From Deinococcus sp. HSC-46F16 (lineage in GTDB: Bacteria; Deinococcota; Deinococci; Deinococcales; Deinococcaceae): 64,000 nt of DNA. The stretch covers positions 806,001-870,000 of the forward strand of contig NZ_JALJZW010000001.1 of assembly GCF_024171495.1 (NCBI RefSeq). The letters are read 5' to 3'. The translations under genes were made by a program, and so were the position numbers. Below the pieces are notes generated by a model. The model was not told the origin of the DNA and made no database searches. It saw nothing but the letters and a program-made list of their open reading frames with translations. Positions 13,799 through 29,976 of this stretch are shown here, one piece after another. Each line of letters opens with the position of its first letter. Positions within the stretch are counted from its first letter, which is position 1.

Positions 13799-13913
13799 GT
13801 ACACCGGATACGTCGTGGTCGTGTACGCCGTGACCTTCCTGCTGCTGGTGGGCTACCTGACCTGGATGTGGTGGCGGCTGCGTCAGGTGCGGGACGAGGG
13901 GGAGCAGCGATGA
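13791..13913 (+). CDS. ccmD: Heme exporter protein CcmD
   Basis: A 40-residue single-pass membrane protein. GTG 13791 begins inside ccmC. Residues 5-28 are hydrophobic (YVVVVYAVTFLLLVGYLTWMWW), followed by a basic/charged tail with RLRQVRDEG. Size, topology and position between ccmC and ccmE match CcmD, which stabilises the CcmC-heme-CcmE complex. Its stop overlaps the ccmE start in an ATGA. Confidence 0.85.
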   Translation: MDKYTGYVVVVYAVTFLLLVGYLTWMWWRLRQVRDEGEQR

Positions 13914-14380
13914 CCGCGCCTGCTCCCGGCCCCTCCCCCCTGCCCCAGGCGCGGCGGCGCAAGAAAAACCCGCTGCCCACCGTGCTGGGCGTGCTCGCGC
14001 TGGTGGGCCTGACGGCCTTCCTGGCCTTCGGGAACCTGGGCAAGAGCCTGGAGTACTTCGTGACGCCGACCGAGTACGTGCAGCAACGCGCCGAGCTGGA
14101 AGGCCGCCCGCTGCGGATCGGCGGGCTGGTCAAGGCCGTGCAGTACAACCCGCAGACGCTGGACCTGCGGTTTAACGTGACCGACGGCAGCGCCACCTTT
14201 CCCGTGCAATACACCGGAGCGGTGAGCGACCTGTTCAAGGAAGACCAGGGCGTGGTGGTGCGCGGTGAGTTCCAGGGCGAAACCTTCCACGCGTCCGAAC
14301 TCGTGGTGAAGCACTCCGAGGAGTACAACGTGCCGCAGACGCAGGCCGAGTTGAAAGACCTGTTGCGGCAGGCCGACTGA
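13910..14380 (+). CDS. ccmE: Cytochrome c maturation protein CcmE, heme chaperone
   Basis: A 156-residue membrane-anchored OB-fold heme chaperone. A basic N-terminus and one TM (about 22-42) precede the beta-barrel. The covalent heme-binding His is H135 in KHSEEY, giving the HxxxY motif with Y139. It receives heme from CcmC and delivers it to CcmF. The start is the ATG of the ATGA overlap with ccmD; the frame is open upstream but unsupported. Confidence 0.93.
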   Translation: MTAPAPGPSPLPQARRRKKNPLPTVLGVLALVGLTAFLAFGNLGKSLEYFVTPTEYVQQRAELEGRPLRIGGLVKAVQYNPQTLDLRFNVTDGSATFPVQYTGAVSDLFKEDQGVVVRGEFQGETFHASELVVKHSEEYNVPQTQAELKDLLRQAD

Positions 14381-14393
14381 GGCGGCCCGCACC

Positions 14394-16388
<1,995 letters not shown>

Positions 16389-16420
16389 GAGCATGCCGCG
16401 TGACGCTGACTGGACGGCGC

Positions 16421-16503
16421 AGAGGGCAAGCTGGCGCTTGCCACCCCCCTTTGCTTCGCAGCTCTACGAGTCCCCGGCCCTCCCCCACAAGGAGGGAGGG
16501 AGC
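16421..16503 (+). repeat. Dispersed hairpin repeat, family A copy 2
   Basis: Left hairpin GGCAAGC-TGG-CGCTTGCC, then CCACCCCCCTTTGCT, then a second stem CCCTCC (16478-16483) with GGAGGG (16491-16496) around CCACAA. It occupies nearly all of the ccmF-ccmG gap. The stems carry compensating differences from the copy at 27369. Confidence 0.65.
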
Positions 16504-16522
16504 ATAGACAGCGAGTGAACCT

Positions 16523-17104
16523 ATGACTGACCTTTCCCCCTCTTCCAATCCGACCCCCGCTCCCGCGCCCCTGTGGCGGCGGCTGCTTCCGCCCGTGCTG
16601 GCGGCCACGCTGGTGGGGGTGCTGGGCGTGGCGCTGCTCAGCCCCTCGCGCAACGCCACCGACGGCGGCCCCCTGGTGGGGAAGCCCGCTCCCGAGTTCA
16701 CGCTGGAAAGCCTGGACGGGGCGCAGGTGAGCCTCGCTGCCCTCCAGGGCCGCCCGGTCGTGCTGAACTTCTGGGCCTCGTGGTGCGGGCCGTGCCGCGA
16801 GGAGGCGCCGCTCTTCCGCGAACTGGGCGAGAAGCGGAGCGGCGAGAACGGCCCCGCCATCCTGGGCATCCTCTTTCAGGAGAACAAGGAGCAGAACGCC
16901 CGCGACTTTATCCGCGAGTACGCCCTCGCCTACCCCAACCTGCGCGATCCCGGCGCGGAGACGGCGATTGACTACGGCCTGACCGGCATTCCCGAGACGG
17001 TGTTTATTGACCAGGAGGGCACCATCCGCCACGTGGACCGGGGCGGGCTGAGCCGCGAACGGCTGAATGTGGGCCTGGAGAAGATCGGGGTGGAGGGGAT
17101 TTGA
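16523..17104 (+). CDS. ccmG: Thiol:disulfide interchange protein CcmG/ResA-like
   Basis: A 193-residue membrane-anchored thioredoxin. The N-terminus has a Pro-rich stretch and one TM (about 20-40). The thioredoxin fold carries the active site WCGPC (C88, C91) and the cis-Pro loop GIPETVFID. It reduces apocytochrome c cysteines using electrons from CcdA. Its TGA overlaps the TTG start of ccmH (TTGA), giving translational coupling. Confidence 0.92.
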   Translation: MTDLSPSSNPTPAPAPLWRRLLPPVLAATLVGVLGVALLSPSRNATDGGPLVGKPAPEFTLESLDGAQVSLAALQGRPVVLNFWASWCGPCREEAPLFRELGEKRSGENGPAILGILFQENKEQNARDFIREYALAYPNLRDPGAETAIDYGLTGIPETVFIDQEGTIRHVDRGGLSRERLNVGLEKIGVEGI

Positions 17105-17591
17105 AGCGGCCAGCTTCCAACCACCAGCGATCAGCGGGGGCACGCCTCCTGCCTCTGGCCTTCAGCCTGCTGCTTTCCATGTCCCTGGCCCTAACACCCG
17201 ACCAGTCCCTCCGCGCCGAGGCCATCGGGGACAACCTGCGGTGCCCGATCTGCACGGGGGAGCCGATCACGCAGAGCACGAACGACATCAGCCGCGAGAT
17301 GCTGCGGGACGTGCGCGAGCAGGTGGCGGCGGGACGCAGCGACGCGGAGATCTACAGCTACTTCGCCGCGCGGTACGGCAACTTCGTGCTGCTGGACCCG
17401 CCGAAGGACGGCGTGGGGGCGCTGCTGTGGGGCGCTCCGCTCGCGGCACTGGCGGCCGGGGGCGCGGTGCTGTGGCGCTTTCTGCGGCGCAAGCCCACGG
17501 CCACCGCCGTCGCCACGCCCGAGGCCGAAGGGGACACCTTCGACCCTTACCTCGCGGAAGTGCAGCGCCAGACGCGGCGCAAGGAGGGGGC

Positions 17592-17595
<4 letters not shown>
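17101..17595 (+). CDS. ccmH: Cytochrome c-type biogenesis protein CcmH
   Basis: A 164-residue protein with an N-terminal signal/anchor, the conserved LRCPICTG motif (C48, C51), the helical region [20 protein letters not shown] and a C-terminal TM (about 105-125). CcmH uses its CxxC to reduce or hold apocytochrome cysteines near CcmF. The first about 15 residues, translated from TTG 17101, come from a low-complexity sequence, so a later start is possible. The gene overlaps the next one by 4 bases. Confidence 0.9.
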
Positions 17596-18640
<1,045 letters not shown>

Positions 18641-18644
<4 letters not shown>

Positions 18645-19234
18645 CGGGCGAGGGGGAGCGGCCCAGGGCACGCCGCCTGACCCGCCGCCAACTGCTGGAG
18701 AATTGGTGGGTCCTGCCGGTCGCGGGCACGCTGGGGACCTTCGGGTACATGGGCTGGTACGCCTCGCGGGTGACGCTGGGCAAGCGGGACGCGGGCGAGC
18801 CGGAGTTCGAGCCGGGACCGGCGGTGCGGGTGGCCTCGGCGGGGCAACTCGCGCAGGAATGGGCGGAAGTCGCCTTCACCTACGCTGATCGCCCCTGCGT
18901 GGCCCTGCGCTTGCCCGAGCCGGTCCCCGGTGGCCTGAGCGTGGACGGCCGCCACTACGCCGCCTACAGCCGCATCTGCACCCACCTGGGCTGCCCGGTG
19001 GTCCTGGTGCGCGACCCGGAGGTGCTGGCCTTCGCGTACAACTACCGCCCGCCCAGGGAAGACCAGCACCCGCAACTGGGGTGCCCGTGCCACTACAGCG
19101 TCTTTGACCCCCTCAAGGCGGGCCAGGCCGTCTTCGGGAAAGCGAACGGCCCGCTGCCCCGCGTGCGGCTGGAGGCGCGGGACGGCGACCTCTACGCGAC
19201 GGGCATTGAACCCGCGCCGCCGCTGGGGGGCTGA
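18641..19234 (+). CDS. Rieske [2Fe-2S] domain protein
   Basis: A 197-residue protein with an N-terminal basic stretch ([18 protein letters not shown]) and a single TM, then a Rieske domain. The cluster ligands are C113 and H115 in CTHLGC and C148 and H151 in CPCHYS; C118 and C150 can form the stabilising disulfide. It resembles the iron-sulfur subunit of cytochrome bc-type complexes. No cytochrome b gene is adjacent in this window, so its complex is unknown. The start overlaps the previous gene by ATGA, placing it in the ccm operon. Confidence 0.88.
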
Positions 19235-19717
19235 GTGGACCTCACCTTTACCCAGGGCAACCTTCCCGCCGCCTCCGCCGTCCTGACCGCGACCGCCGCC
19301 CGGCTGCTGGAGCGGGGCGAACCGCTGTGGCCGCTGCCCAGCCTGACCCCGGACCGGCTGACCCGCCACTATCCGCCGGAGGGCTGGCGGGTCGCGTGGC
19401 ACCGGGGCGAGGCGGTGGGCACCTACGTGCTGCTGGACGCCGACCCCCTCTTCTGGCCGGACGACCCACCGGGGCAGGCCCGCTACCTGCACAAGCTCGG
19501 CGTACACCCGGCGACGCAGGGGCGGGGGCTGGCCCACGCGCTGCTGGCCGAGGCCGCCCGCGAAACCCGCGAGGCTGGGGGTGCCTTCCTGCGGCTGGAC
19601 ACCGCCGCCAACCGCCCCAAGCTCCGCGCCCTATACGAGGCGGCGGGCTTCCGAGCGGTGGACGAGGTGACGGTGAAGGGCTTTTTCGTGGTCCGTTACG
19701 AGCTGGGCGTGGGCTGA
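19235..19717 (+). CDS. GNAT family N-acetyltransferase
   Basis: A 160-residue acetyltransferase. The acetyl-CoA binding motif A is [20 protein letters not shown] (QGRGLA as the Q/RxxGxG/A loop), followed by [21 protein letters not shown], the usual GNAT C-terminal pattern. The acceptor substrate cannot be told from sequence. GTG 19235 immediately follows the Rieske stop, so it is probably co-transcribed with the ccm operon. Its end overlaps the convergent LLM gene by 22 bases. Confidence 0.87.
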   Translation: MDLTFTQGNLPAASAVLTATAARLLERGEPLWPLPSLTPDRLTRHYPPEGWRVAWHRGEAVGTYVLLDADPLFWPDDPPGQARYLHKLGVHPATQGRGLAHALLAEAARETREAGGAFLRLDTAANRPKLRALYEAAGFRAVDEVTVKGFFVVRYELGVG

Positions 19718-20757
19718 CGCCGCGCGACTTCTTCCCGCACCAGCGGCGCGACCTTCGTCCCGAACAGCTCGATGGAGCGCAGCATCGCCGCGTGGGGCAG
19801 GGTGCCCACGCTCATCTGCATCAGGAAGCGGGTGTGGCCGAACAGCTCGTGCTGGTGCAGGATTTTCGCGGCCACCCCCTCCGGGTCGCCCACGAACAGC
19901 GCCCCGCCCGGCCCGCGCTCGGCGTCGAAATGGGCGCGGCCCATCGGCGCCCAGCCCCGCTCGCGGCCGAGGCGATTCATGACGAGGCTGTGGGCGGGAA
20001 AGGCGAGGTCGGCGGCCCCCTGGGACGTGTCCGCCAGAAAGCCGTGCGCGTTGATGCCCAGCGGCAGTTCCCCGTGCCCGGCGCTGCGGGCCGCGTCCCG
20101 GTAGAGCCGCACGAAGGGTGCGAAGCGTTCGTAGGCTCCCCCGATAATCGCCAGCGCCATCGGCAGCCCCAGCGTCCCGGCGCGGCGGGCCGAGGACGGC
20201 GTGCCGCCGACCGCCAGCCACACCGGGAGGGGCTGTTCGGGGCGCGGGTAGACCCCCTGCCCGCCCAGCGGCGGGCGGGTGCGGCCCGCCCAGGTGACGT
20301 GTTCATGGTCGCGCACCTGCAAGAGCAGTTCCAAACGGTCCGCGAAGAGGGCGTCGTAGTCGGCGGGCATGCCGCCCAGGAACAGCGGGAACGACTCCGC
20401 GAAGGAGCCGCGCCCCACCATGATCTCGGCGCGGCCTCCGGAGAGGAGGTCCAGGGTGGCGAACTGCTGGTACACGCGCACAGGGTCGTCGGTGCCCAGC
20501 ACGGTCACGGCGCTCGTCAGGCGGATGGTGCGGGTGCGGGCCGCCATCGCCGCGAGGACGGTCGCGGGCGAGGACACCAGGTAGTCGGGGCGGTGGTGCT
20601 CCCCCAGCCCGAACACGTCGAGGCCCACCTGATCGGCGAGTTCGGCCTCCTCCAGCAGGTTTCTCAGGCGCTCGGTGGGGCTGAGGGTCACCCCGCTGGC
20701 GGGGTCGGGCGTGAAGTCTCCGAAGGAATAGAGGCCGAGTTGAAAGGGGGCGGTCAT
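19696..20757 (-). CDS. LLM class flavin-dependent oxidoreductase
   Basis: A 353-residue luciferase-like monooxygenase family protein with a TIM barrel using FMN or F420. Typical segments are [61 protein letters not shown] and [17 protein letters not shown]. The group includes alkanal monooxygenase-like and putative oxidoreductases of unknown substrate. I used ATG 20757 because the domain starts there; the longer frame to 21120 reads through the divergent CitE-like gene. A weak -10 (CAGAGT) precedes it. Confidence 0.88.
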   Translation of the reverse strand: MTAPFQLGLYSFGDFTPDPASGVTLSPTERLRNLLEEAELADQVGLDVFGLGEHHRPDYLVSSPATVLAAMAARTRTIRLTSAVTVLGTDDPVRVYQQFATLDLLSGGRAEIMVGRGSFAESFPLFLGGMPADYDALFADRLELLLQVRDHEHVTWAGRTRPPLGGQGVYPRPEQPLPVWLAVGGTPSSARRAGTLGLPMALAIIGGAYERFAPFVRLYRDAARSAGHGELPLGINAHGFLADTSQGAADLAFPAHSLVMNRLGRERGWAPMGRAHFDAERGPGGALFVGDPEGVAAKILHQHELFGHTRFLMQMSVGTLPHAAMLRSIELFGTKVAPLVREEVARRQPTPSS

Positions 20758-20799
20758 GGCCCCACTCTGCCACCCCCGGCCCTCGCCGCGCCGTGCCCG

Positions 20800-20805
20800 T
20801 ATCCT
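20800..20805 (+). promoter_or_regulatory. -10 box TATCCT for the CitE-like/MaoC pair
   Basis: TATCCT is 7 bases before GTG 20813, a leaderless promoter in the 55-base divergent gap. Confidence 0.55.
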
Positions 20806-20812
20806 GGGGCAC

Positions 20813-21682
20813 GTGCCTGCTCCTGACCCCAGCCTGCGCCCCCGCAGCGTCCTCTTCGCGCCGGGGGGCCGCGCCGACCTGATCGCCAAGCTGCCCCGCT
20901 CCGCGCCCGACGCGGTCGTCATTGATCTAGAGGACGCCGTGCCCGCCACCCCGGAGGCCAAGGCCACCGCCCGCCCGGTCGCCCGCGACGCGGCCCGCGA
21001 CCTGATCGCCGCCGCGCCGCACCTCGCCGTGTTCGTGCGGGTGAACGCGGTGCATTCGCCCTTTTTTGAGGACGACCTCGCCGTGCTGACCCCCGAACTG
21101 GCCGGGGTGGTCGTGCCCAAGCTGGAAGCAGCGGCGGACGTGCGGCGGGTGCGGGCGGCGCTCGCCCAGCGGGGGCTGGACCTCCCCCTGCTGGCCGGAC
21201 TGGAGACGGGCGCGGGGGTCTGGAATGCCCGGGAGATTCTGGCCGAGGAGGGCGTGGAATGGGCCTACTTCGGCGCGGAGGACTACACGACCGACCTGGG
21301 GGGCAGCCGCACGCCGGGCAATCTGGAGGTGGTCTACGCCCGCTCGCACGTCGCCCTCGCCGCCCGACTGACCGGGGTCCATGCGCTGGACATTGTGGTC
21401 ACCGCCCTGAACGACGCGGACACCTTCCGCGCCGACGCCGCGCAGGGCCGCGCCCTGGGCTACGGCGGCAAGCTGTGCATCCACCCCGCGCAGGTCGCGC
21501 TGGCCCACGAGTTTTTTGGCCCCACCGACGCGGAGGCCGAACGTGCCCGCAGGCTGCTCGACGCCGCGCACGAGGCGGCCCTCGCGGGACACGGCGCCTT
21601 CAGCTTCGAGGGCCAGATGGTGGACGAACCCATGCTGGCCAAGGCCCGCGCCATCCTCCACGCCCGCGAACAGGCGAACTGA
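20813..21682 (+). CDS. CitE-like CoA ester lyase (HpcH/HpaI aldolase family)
   Basis: A 289-residue TIM-barrel lyase with [34 protein letters not shown] at the N-terminus, the typical Mg-binding LEDAVP motif. The catalytic barrel carries [27 protein letters not shown] (acidic Mg ligands) and [10 protein letters not shown]. Family members cleave citryl-, citramalyl-, malyl- or beta-methylmalyl-CoA. The lone CitE-like form without CitD/CitF is not a citrate lyase. The MaoC hydratase gene follows by 25 bases and probably acts in the same pathway. GTG 20813 is preferred over the longer frame because of the promoter next to it. Confidence 0.87.
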   Translation: MPAPDPSLRPRSVLFAPGGRADLIAKLPRSAPDAVVIDLEDAVPATPEAKATARPVARDAARDLIAAAPHLAVFVRVNAVHSPFFEDDLAVLTPELAGVVVPKLEAAADVRRVRAALAQRGLDLPLLAGLETGAGVWNAREILAEEGVEWAYFGAEDYTTDLGGSRTPGNLEVVYARSHVALAARLTGVHALDIVVTALNDADTFRADAAQGRALGYGGKLCIHPAQVALAHEFFGPTDAEAERARRLLDAAHEAALAGHGAFSFEGQMVDEPMLAKARAILHAREQAN

Positions 21683-21707
21683 CTCCCACTTTCCCCAGAG
21701 GCTCCCC

Positions 21708-22187
<480 letters not shown>

Positions 22188-22193
22188 CGCTCC

Positions 22194-23582
22194 TCAGTCC
22201 ATCGCCGCATTCAGGGCCGTCTGCCCGGCGATCACCTGGCCCCATGACAGCTTCCGCCGCCGCCAGGTAAAGATGGCGATCTTCACGACCTCCTCCAGCA
22301 CGCGGGCGACGAGCACGCCCCAGAACCCCAGTCCCAGGGGAAAGGCGAGCAGCCACGCGAGCGGCAGCCCCACCCCGAAGGCGCTGATCGCGTCCCCGAT
22401 CAGGACGCCGCGCGTGTCGCTGCCCGACGGCAGCACGCCCGCCCCGCGCACCATGTTGGCGACCTTGACCACCTGCACGGCGGCGTTGACCAGGATGGTC
22501 GCCAGCGCGATGCCGCGCACCTCAGCCCCGACGCTGGGGTAGAGGAGCGGCAGCACCAGCGCCGAGAGCGCGAACAGCACCCCAAAGGCGACCCCGGTGA
22601 CCAGCCCGAAGCGCTCGACCGCCCGCGCCCGCTCGGCGGCGAGGGCCGCGTCGCGCTGCCCGACCGCCTGCCCGATCAGGGCCGTGGCCGCAGGGACCAG
22701 CCCGGAGGACGCCACCACGAAGATGCCCTCCAGCGTGTAGCCGATCTGCACGCCCGCCAGCACCTCGGTGCCCAGCCGCGCCAGGAAGAGGGCGTATAGG
22801 AGGTTCCCCCCGCTCCAGGCGAGCTGCGTGGCCGCCAGCGGCAGCGAGAGGTTCAGCAGGTCGCGCACCAGCCCGCGGCCCCCCGCCCCCACCCCCGACC
22901 ACGCCGGGGCGATGGGACCGCGCGGCCCGTACAGGAAGACCGCCAGCAGCCCGACCCGCACCGCCTGCCCGGCCAGCGCTCCCCACGCCGCACCGACCAG
23001 CCCCAGCCGGGGCAGCCCGAAGGCCCCATGCACCAGCGCGTAGCCCACCCCCACGTTGACCGCCGCCGCGATCAGCGTGGCGACCATCGGGATACGGGGC
23101 CGCTCCAGCGAGCGCAGGACATTGCCCGCGACCACGCTCAGCACGATCAGGGGCACGCTCAGCAGCGCGACCTGAAAGAAGGGCGTGGCGGCCGCAAGGA
23201 GGTCCGCCGGAGCCCCCAGCAGCCCCAGCACCGGACCAGCGGAGGTGTACAGGCCCGCCACGATCAGGGTGGTCACCCCCAAGGCGAGCAGCAGGGCCGT
23301 GCCCGCCGTCCGGTTCACCGCGCCCCGGTCCCCCGCCCCATGTGCCCGCGCAACGAGAATGCCCGCGCCCGACCCCAGGGTGGCGAGGGTGAACATCAGG
23401 ACCATCGTGACGTTGTTGGACAGGCCGACCGCCGCAACCGCCGTGGCCCCCAGGGTCGCGACGATCAGTTGGGCCAGGAAGTTGAAGAGGAGTTGAATCA
23501 CAGCTTCGGCGCTCGCGGGGAGGGCCAGCCGCAGAATGTCCGGCAGGTGGGTGCGGGTGGATGGCAGGGGGACGGTAGACAA
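22194..23582 (-). CDS. MATE family efflux transporter
   Basis: A 462-residue membrane protein with 12 predicted segments in two halves and the MATE features: LALPASAEAVIQLLFNFLAQLIVATLG at the start, and VALLSVPLIVLSVVAGNVLRSLERPRIPM in the first half. It exports organic cations or toxins using a proton or sodium gradient; the substrate is unknown. The start is TTG 23582, supported by GGAGG 9 bases upstream. It is convergent with the MaoC gene 6 bases away. The 262-base gap upstream carries its promoter region and a repeat copy. Confidence 0.9.
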   Translation of the reverse strand: MSTVPLPSTRTHLPDILRLALPASAEAVIQLLFNFLAQLIVATLGATAVAAVGLSNNVTMVLMFTLATLGSGAGILVARAHGAGDRGAVNRTAGTALLLALGVTTLIVAGLYTSAGPVLGLLGAPADLLAAATPFFQVALLSVPLIVLSVVAGNVLRSLERPRIPMVATLIAAAVNVGVGYALVHGAFGLPRLGLVGAAWGALAGQAVRVGLLAVFLYGPRGPIAPAWSGVGAGGRGLVRDLLNLSLPLAATQLAWSGGNLLYALFLARLGTEVLAGVQIGYTLEGIFVVASSGLVPAATALIGQAVGQRDAALAAERARAVERFGLVTGVAFGVLFALSALVLPLLYPSVGAEVRGIALATILVNAAVQVVKVANMVRGAGVLPSGSDTRGVLIGDAISAFGVGLPLAWLLAFPLGLGFWGVLVARVLEEVVKIAIFTWRRRKLSWGQVIAGQTALNAAMD

Positions 23583-23779
23583 GAAAAGAAACCTCCGCCG
23601 GGAACTCTAGGCGAGTGGTCCCGGCGGAACCCGGCGGCTGTCTGAGCAAACGCTCAAGAGGGTGTGGTCGAGTCTCGCCAAGTGGGACAGCGTGGCCTCA
23701 TACGGGACTGCTCTGATTCCAGAACGTCCGGGAGAACGCCGTAAGGTCTCCCCTCGCCGCAACCCCGTACTTTTTGCTC

Positions 23780-23852
23780 CTCGCTCTCCCTCGCAGCTCT
23801 CCAAGTCCGCTCGGATGATTCCAAGAAATCATCGCAATTCGGTATCAGTCCC
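23780..23852 (+). repeat. Dispersed repeat, family C copy 1
   Basis: CGCTCT...CGCAGC.CT.CAAGTCCGCTCGG is shared with 33022-33058. It is followed by a small perfect hairpin GATGATT-CCAAGA-AATCATC (23814-23833). It touches the end of the aldo/keto reductase gene. Confidence 0.55.
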
Positions 23853-24840
23853 CCGCCGGGAGGTACCAGTTGCGGTCCCAGCGGTGGGCATAGAGCTTGT
23901 GCGCCTGTTCGGCGGGCAGGCCCCGCCCATCCGCGAGGGCGAGGTTACGCTCCACGTTGCGGACGCTGCGCATCCCCACGATGACGGTGCTGACGGCCGG
24001 GTGGCTCAGCACGAAGCGCAGGGCGGTTTCGGGAAGCTGCGCGGTGGAGATGCCCAGGTCGGCCTCGATGGCCCGCAGCCGGGGCTGCAACTCGGCCTTG
24101 CGGTTGCCGCCGAAGTAGGTGTGGCGCCAGTCGCCCTCCGGAAAGGTCGTTTCCGGGGTGATTGTCCCCGTCAGACTCCCCTCGTCGAGCGCGACCCGCA
24201 CGATCACCCCGACGCCGTGCATCCGGCAGGCGTCCAGCAATCGGTCCTGCGGCGACTGGTCGAACACGTTGTAGATGACCTGCACGGTGTCCACCGCGCC
24301 CGACTCCACGGCTTTGACCGCGTTGTCCGGCTGGTGGTCGTTGATCGAGATGCCAAAGGCACGAACCCGCCCGTCCCGCTTGAGCTGAGAGGCCGCCTCC
24401 TGCCAGTCCCCCTGACCCAGCCACGAATCGTTCCAGACGTGGAGCTGCTGCACGTCGATGCTGGGCAGGCCGAGGCGCTCCAGGCTGGCCTCGGTCATCC
24501 GCACGACGTACTCGCCGGGAAAAGCTTCGTCGGCGGTGGTGCCGGGGGCGGCGGGCCACTCCATGTTCTTCGGGCTGACCTTGGTGGCGACGAGGGTGCC
24601 GGGGAACTCGCGGATAACCTGTCCCACGAGGCGCTCGCTGTGGCCGCTGCCGTAGCCCATCGCCGTGTCGATGAAGTTGCCCCCGAGTTCCACGTAGCGC
24701 CGCAGGGCCGCGAGGCTCTCGTCATCCTGGGCGCCCTTCCACATGTCGGCGCCGATGCCCCAGGCACCGTAACCGATCTCAGTGACGTGCAGGCCGGTGC
24801 GGCCCAGGGGCCGTTGGTGGGGTCGTGCGGAGGTCGTCAT
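23845..24840 (-). CDS. Aldo/keto reductase
   Basis: A 331-residue NADPH-dependent TIM-barrel reductase. The catalytic tetrad is visible: D58 and Y63 in [19 protein letters not shown]87 in VATKVSP and H134 in QQLHVW. The cofactor-binding end is [25 protein letters not shown]. It reduces carbonyl groups of unknown physiological substrates, possibly in detoxification. ATG 24840 has a TAGGGT -10 box 6 bases upstream. Confidence 0.92.
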   Translation of the reverse strand: MTTSARPHQRPLGRTGLHVTEIGYGAWGIGADMWKGAQDDESLAALRRYVELGGNFIDTAMGYGSGHSERLVGQVIREFPGTLVATKVSPKNMEWPAAPGTTADEAFPGEYVVRMTEASLERLGLPSIDVQQLHVWNDSWLGQGDWQEAASQLKRDGRVRAFGISINDHQPDNAVKAVESGAVDTVQVIYNVFDQSPQDRLLDACRMHGVGVIVRVALDEGSLTGTITPETTFPEGDWRHTYFGGNRKAELQPRLRAIEADLGISTAQLPETALRFVLSHPAVSTVIVGMRSVRNVERNLALADGRGLPAEQAHKLYAHRWDRNWYLPAGD

Positions 24841-24846
24841 GGGCGC

Positions 24847-24852
24847 ACCCTA
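24847..24852 (-). promoter_or_regulatory. -10 box TAGGGT for the aldo/keto reductase
   Basis: On the minus strand TAGGGT ends 6 bases before ATG 24840. Confidence 0.5.
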
Positions 24853-24928
24853 CGCCCGCCGGAGGCGTCCCAGCATGAGCGGCGGCTTGAGCGTCTGCCG
24901 AGGCCCCGCCGTGCTGGAATGCGGGGCG

Positions 24929-26140
<1,212 letters not shown>

Positions 26141-26159
26141 GCCAAGCAGCCTCACGTCC

Positions 26160-26165
26160 TACACT
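26160..26165 (+). promoter_or_regulatory. -10 box TACACT for the class V aminotransferase gene
   Basis: TACACT is 6 bases before ATG 26172. Confidence 0.55.
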
Positions 26166-26171
26166 TCCCCC

Positions 26172-27356
26172 ATGACCCCCGACGCCATCCGTGCCCAGTT
26201 CCCCCCGCTCGCCTCCGGGCGGGCCTACCTCGACAACGCGGCAGGAGGGCTGCTGCCGCAGCGCTCGATTGACGCGATCACCGGGCACCTCACCCGCTAC
26301 GGGGCCATCAACGCGATGCCGGGACACCGGCCGGGGCAGGAGATTCTGGCGCTCAAAGGCCGCGCCCGCGAGGAGACTGCCCTCTTCCTGAACGCCAACC
26401 CGGAGGACGTGGCCCTGGGGCCGAGCGCGACCGCCCTCGCCTTCCGGCTGGCGGCGGCCTTCGCGCGGTTGTGGGGGCCAGGGGACGAGGTGATTCTGTC
26501 GGGCCTGGAGCACGAGGCGAACGCCAGCCCCTGGCGCGAACTGGAGCGCGTGGGCGTGACGGTCAAGGTCTGGCACGCCCGGCAGCCCGACATGGGGCTG
26601 CACGCGGACGACCTCGCCGCGCTGCTCTCCCCGCGCACCCGGCTGGTCGCAGTGACGGCGGCGAGCAACGCGCTGGGGGCCACAGTGGACATCCCGGCGG
26701 TGGCCGCTCAGGTGCGGGCGGCGGGGGCTTGGACGGTGGTGGACGCCGTTCACTCCGCCCCACACGCCTTTCCCGACGTGCAGGGTTGGGGCGCCGACTT
26801 CGTGATGTTCAGCCCCTACAAGGTCTGGGGACCGCATCTGGGGGCGCTGTGGATCTCGCCCGAGCACCGCCCGCACCTCGCCTGGCCCAAACTCAGCTTC
26901 GTGCCGCAGGGGGACATCACCGGGCTGGAGCATGGCACCCCGCAGTTTGAGCTGCTGGCCGGGTGGCTGGGCACCCTGGACTACCTGCGCGACCTCGGCG
27001 GCCACGACACGCTGAGCCGCGCCGCGCTGGAAGCCGCCTCCGCCCGCATCGTGGAGCTGGAGCGCCCGGTCGGGGAACGGCTGCTGACGGGGCTGCTGGA
27101 GGCGCCGCGTGTCACGGTCTACGGCCCTTCCGCCTCCGCCGCCCGCATCGGCACCGTCGCCTTCCGCGTGGAGGGCGAGGCCCCCGAGGCGACCGCCGCC
27201 CGCCTGAGCGAGGGCGGGGTGGACGTGGCCGCCGGGCACTTCTATGCCGTGCAGCCCCTCAAGGACCTGGGCCTCTACCCGCAGGGCGTAGTCCGGGCAA
27301 GCATCGCGCACTACACGACGCTGGGGGACGTGGAGCGGCTGCTGGCGGGGATGTAG
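26172..27356 (+). CDS. Class V aminotransferase / cysteine desulfurase-like PLP enzyme
   Basis: A 394-residue fold-type I PLP enzyme. AYLDNAAGGLLPQRSIDAI starts the domain. The Schiff-base Lys is K217 in MFSPYKVWGPHLG, and VVDAVHSAPH supplies the Asp and His that contact PLP. It resembles the cysteine desulfurase-like SufS/CsdA superfamily members of the VC1184-type group. I see no obvious mobile catalytic Cys loop of IscS (xSSCA), so desulfurase activity is uncertain. It stands alone, 420 bases before the next gene. Confidence 0.85.
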   Translation: MTPDAIRAQFPPLASGRAYLDNAAGGLLPQRSIDAITGHLTRYGAINAMPGHRPGQEILALKGRAREETALFLNANPEDVALGPSATALAFRLAAAFARLWGPGDEVILSGLEHEANASPWRELERVGVTVKVWHARQPDMGLHADDLAALLSPRTRLVAVTAASNALGATVDIPAVAAQVRAAGAWTVVDAVHSAPHAFPDVQGWGADFVMFSPYKVWGPHLGALWISPEHRPHLAWPKLSFVPQGDITGLEHGTPQFELLAGWLGTLDYLRDLGGHDTLSRAALEAASARIVELERPVGERLLTGLLEAPRVTVYGPSASAARIGTVAFRVEGEAPEATAARLSEGGVDVAAGHFYAVQPLKDLGLYPQGVVRASIAHYTTLGDVERLLAGM

Positions 27357-27368
27357 GGAGCGGTCAGC

Positions 27369-27424
27369 GAGGGCAGGCGGTGCCTGCCACCCCCCTCTCA
27401 GCCTCCCCCACAAGGGGGGAGGAG
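27369..27424 (+). repeat. Dispersed hairpin repeat, family A copy 3
   Basis: Left hairpin GGCAGGC-GGT-GCCTGCC, then CCACCCCCCTCT and a right stem CCTCCCCC-ACAA-GGGGGGAGG. It lies just after the aminotransferase gene and may also terminate its transcript. Confidence 0.65.
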
Positions 27425-27608
27425 TAGGCACTGACTTGCTCTTGCAAAAGCTCTCTTTCCCTGTGTCAGCCGCCCTCAACGTCCCCACCTCGCAAGTCCA
27501 CTTTTCAGGCAGACGAGCCGTTCGGCGCGGACGCGCCGAGGCCTTTCACTTGGGCGGGAGCATGGCGTGGAAGGGGAAACGGCGGTGAGCCAGGCCGGGC
27601 TGGAACAT
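27425..27608. other. Intergenic sequence with no recognised gene
   Basis: This is the middle of the 420-base gap before the DUF255 gene. It has a more AT-rich start (ACTTGCTCTTGCAAAAGC) and a short inverted repeat around CGGCGCGGACGCGCCG. No supported coding frame is seen. Confidence 0.5.
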
Positions 27609-27666
27609 GGGGGAACGACCTTTGCCTAGCGCAGCGCCGCTCCCCCTACCCCTCTGGGGTAGGGGG
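27609..27666 (+). repeat. Dispersed repeat family D copy 1 with a perfect hairpin
   Basis: GGGGAACGACCTTTGCCTAGCGCAGCG is repeated with few changes at 29934-29972 on the other side of the DUF255 gene. It ends in a perfect 11-bp hairpin (27642-27652 with 27656-27666, loop TCT). Confidence 0.65.
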
Positions 27667-27764
27667 CTGGGGGGTGGGGGCAGAGACGAATCAAGACCTC
27701 TGGCCCCCAACTCCCATGAAGCCTCTCCCCTTCTCCCTCACCCGAACCTTTACCCGCCGCGCAC

Positions 27765-27770
27765 TACCCT
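27765..27770 (+). promoter_or_regulatory. -10 box TACCCT for the DUF255 gene
   Basis: TACCCT is 7 bases before ATG 27778; a possible -35-like TTTACC lies too close to score. Confidence 0.55.
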
Positions 27771-27777
27771 GCCTTCC

Positions 27778-29811
<2,034 letters not shown>

Positions 29812-29816
29812 GGTCT

Positions 29817-29884
29817 ATGGAGGGGGTCACACGCCCCCTCACCCCGTTGCTGCGTAGCGCCCCTCTTCCACGTGGAAGAGGGGC
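29817..29884 (-). repeat. Dispersed hairpin repeat, family B copy 1
   Basis: Read on the minus strand it has a perfect 11-bp hairpin (29859-29869 with 29874-29884, loop ACGT), then GCAACGGGGTGAGG and GCGTGTGACCC. The same series is found on the plus strand at 40413-40473. It directly follows the DUF255 stop and could act as its terminator. Confidence 0.7.
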
Positions 29885-29933
29885 CGAACGCTGTTCCTGC
29901 CCGCACCGTCCTTGCCTTGGGTCAGCCGCCTGG

Positions 29934-29972
29934 GGGGGAACGACCTTCGCCTGGCGCAGCGACAGCGCCCCT
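29934..29972 (+). repeat. Dispersed repeat family D copy 2
   Basis: GGGGAACGACCTTCGCCTGGCGCAGCG matches the copy at 27609 in the same orientation. It ends 5 bases before the rpiA stop. Confidence 0.6.
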
Positions 29973-29976
29973 CCCT

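Noticed and set aside
17101..17150. Repeat-like sequence at the start of ccmH as an insertion
   Set aside because: It resembles short Gln/Ser/Pro-coding repeats also seen in the tail near 52450-52610, but is too short and variable to call an element.
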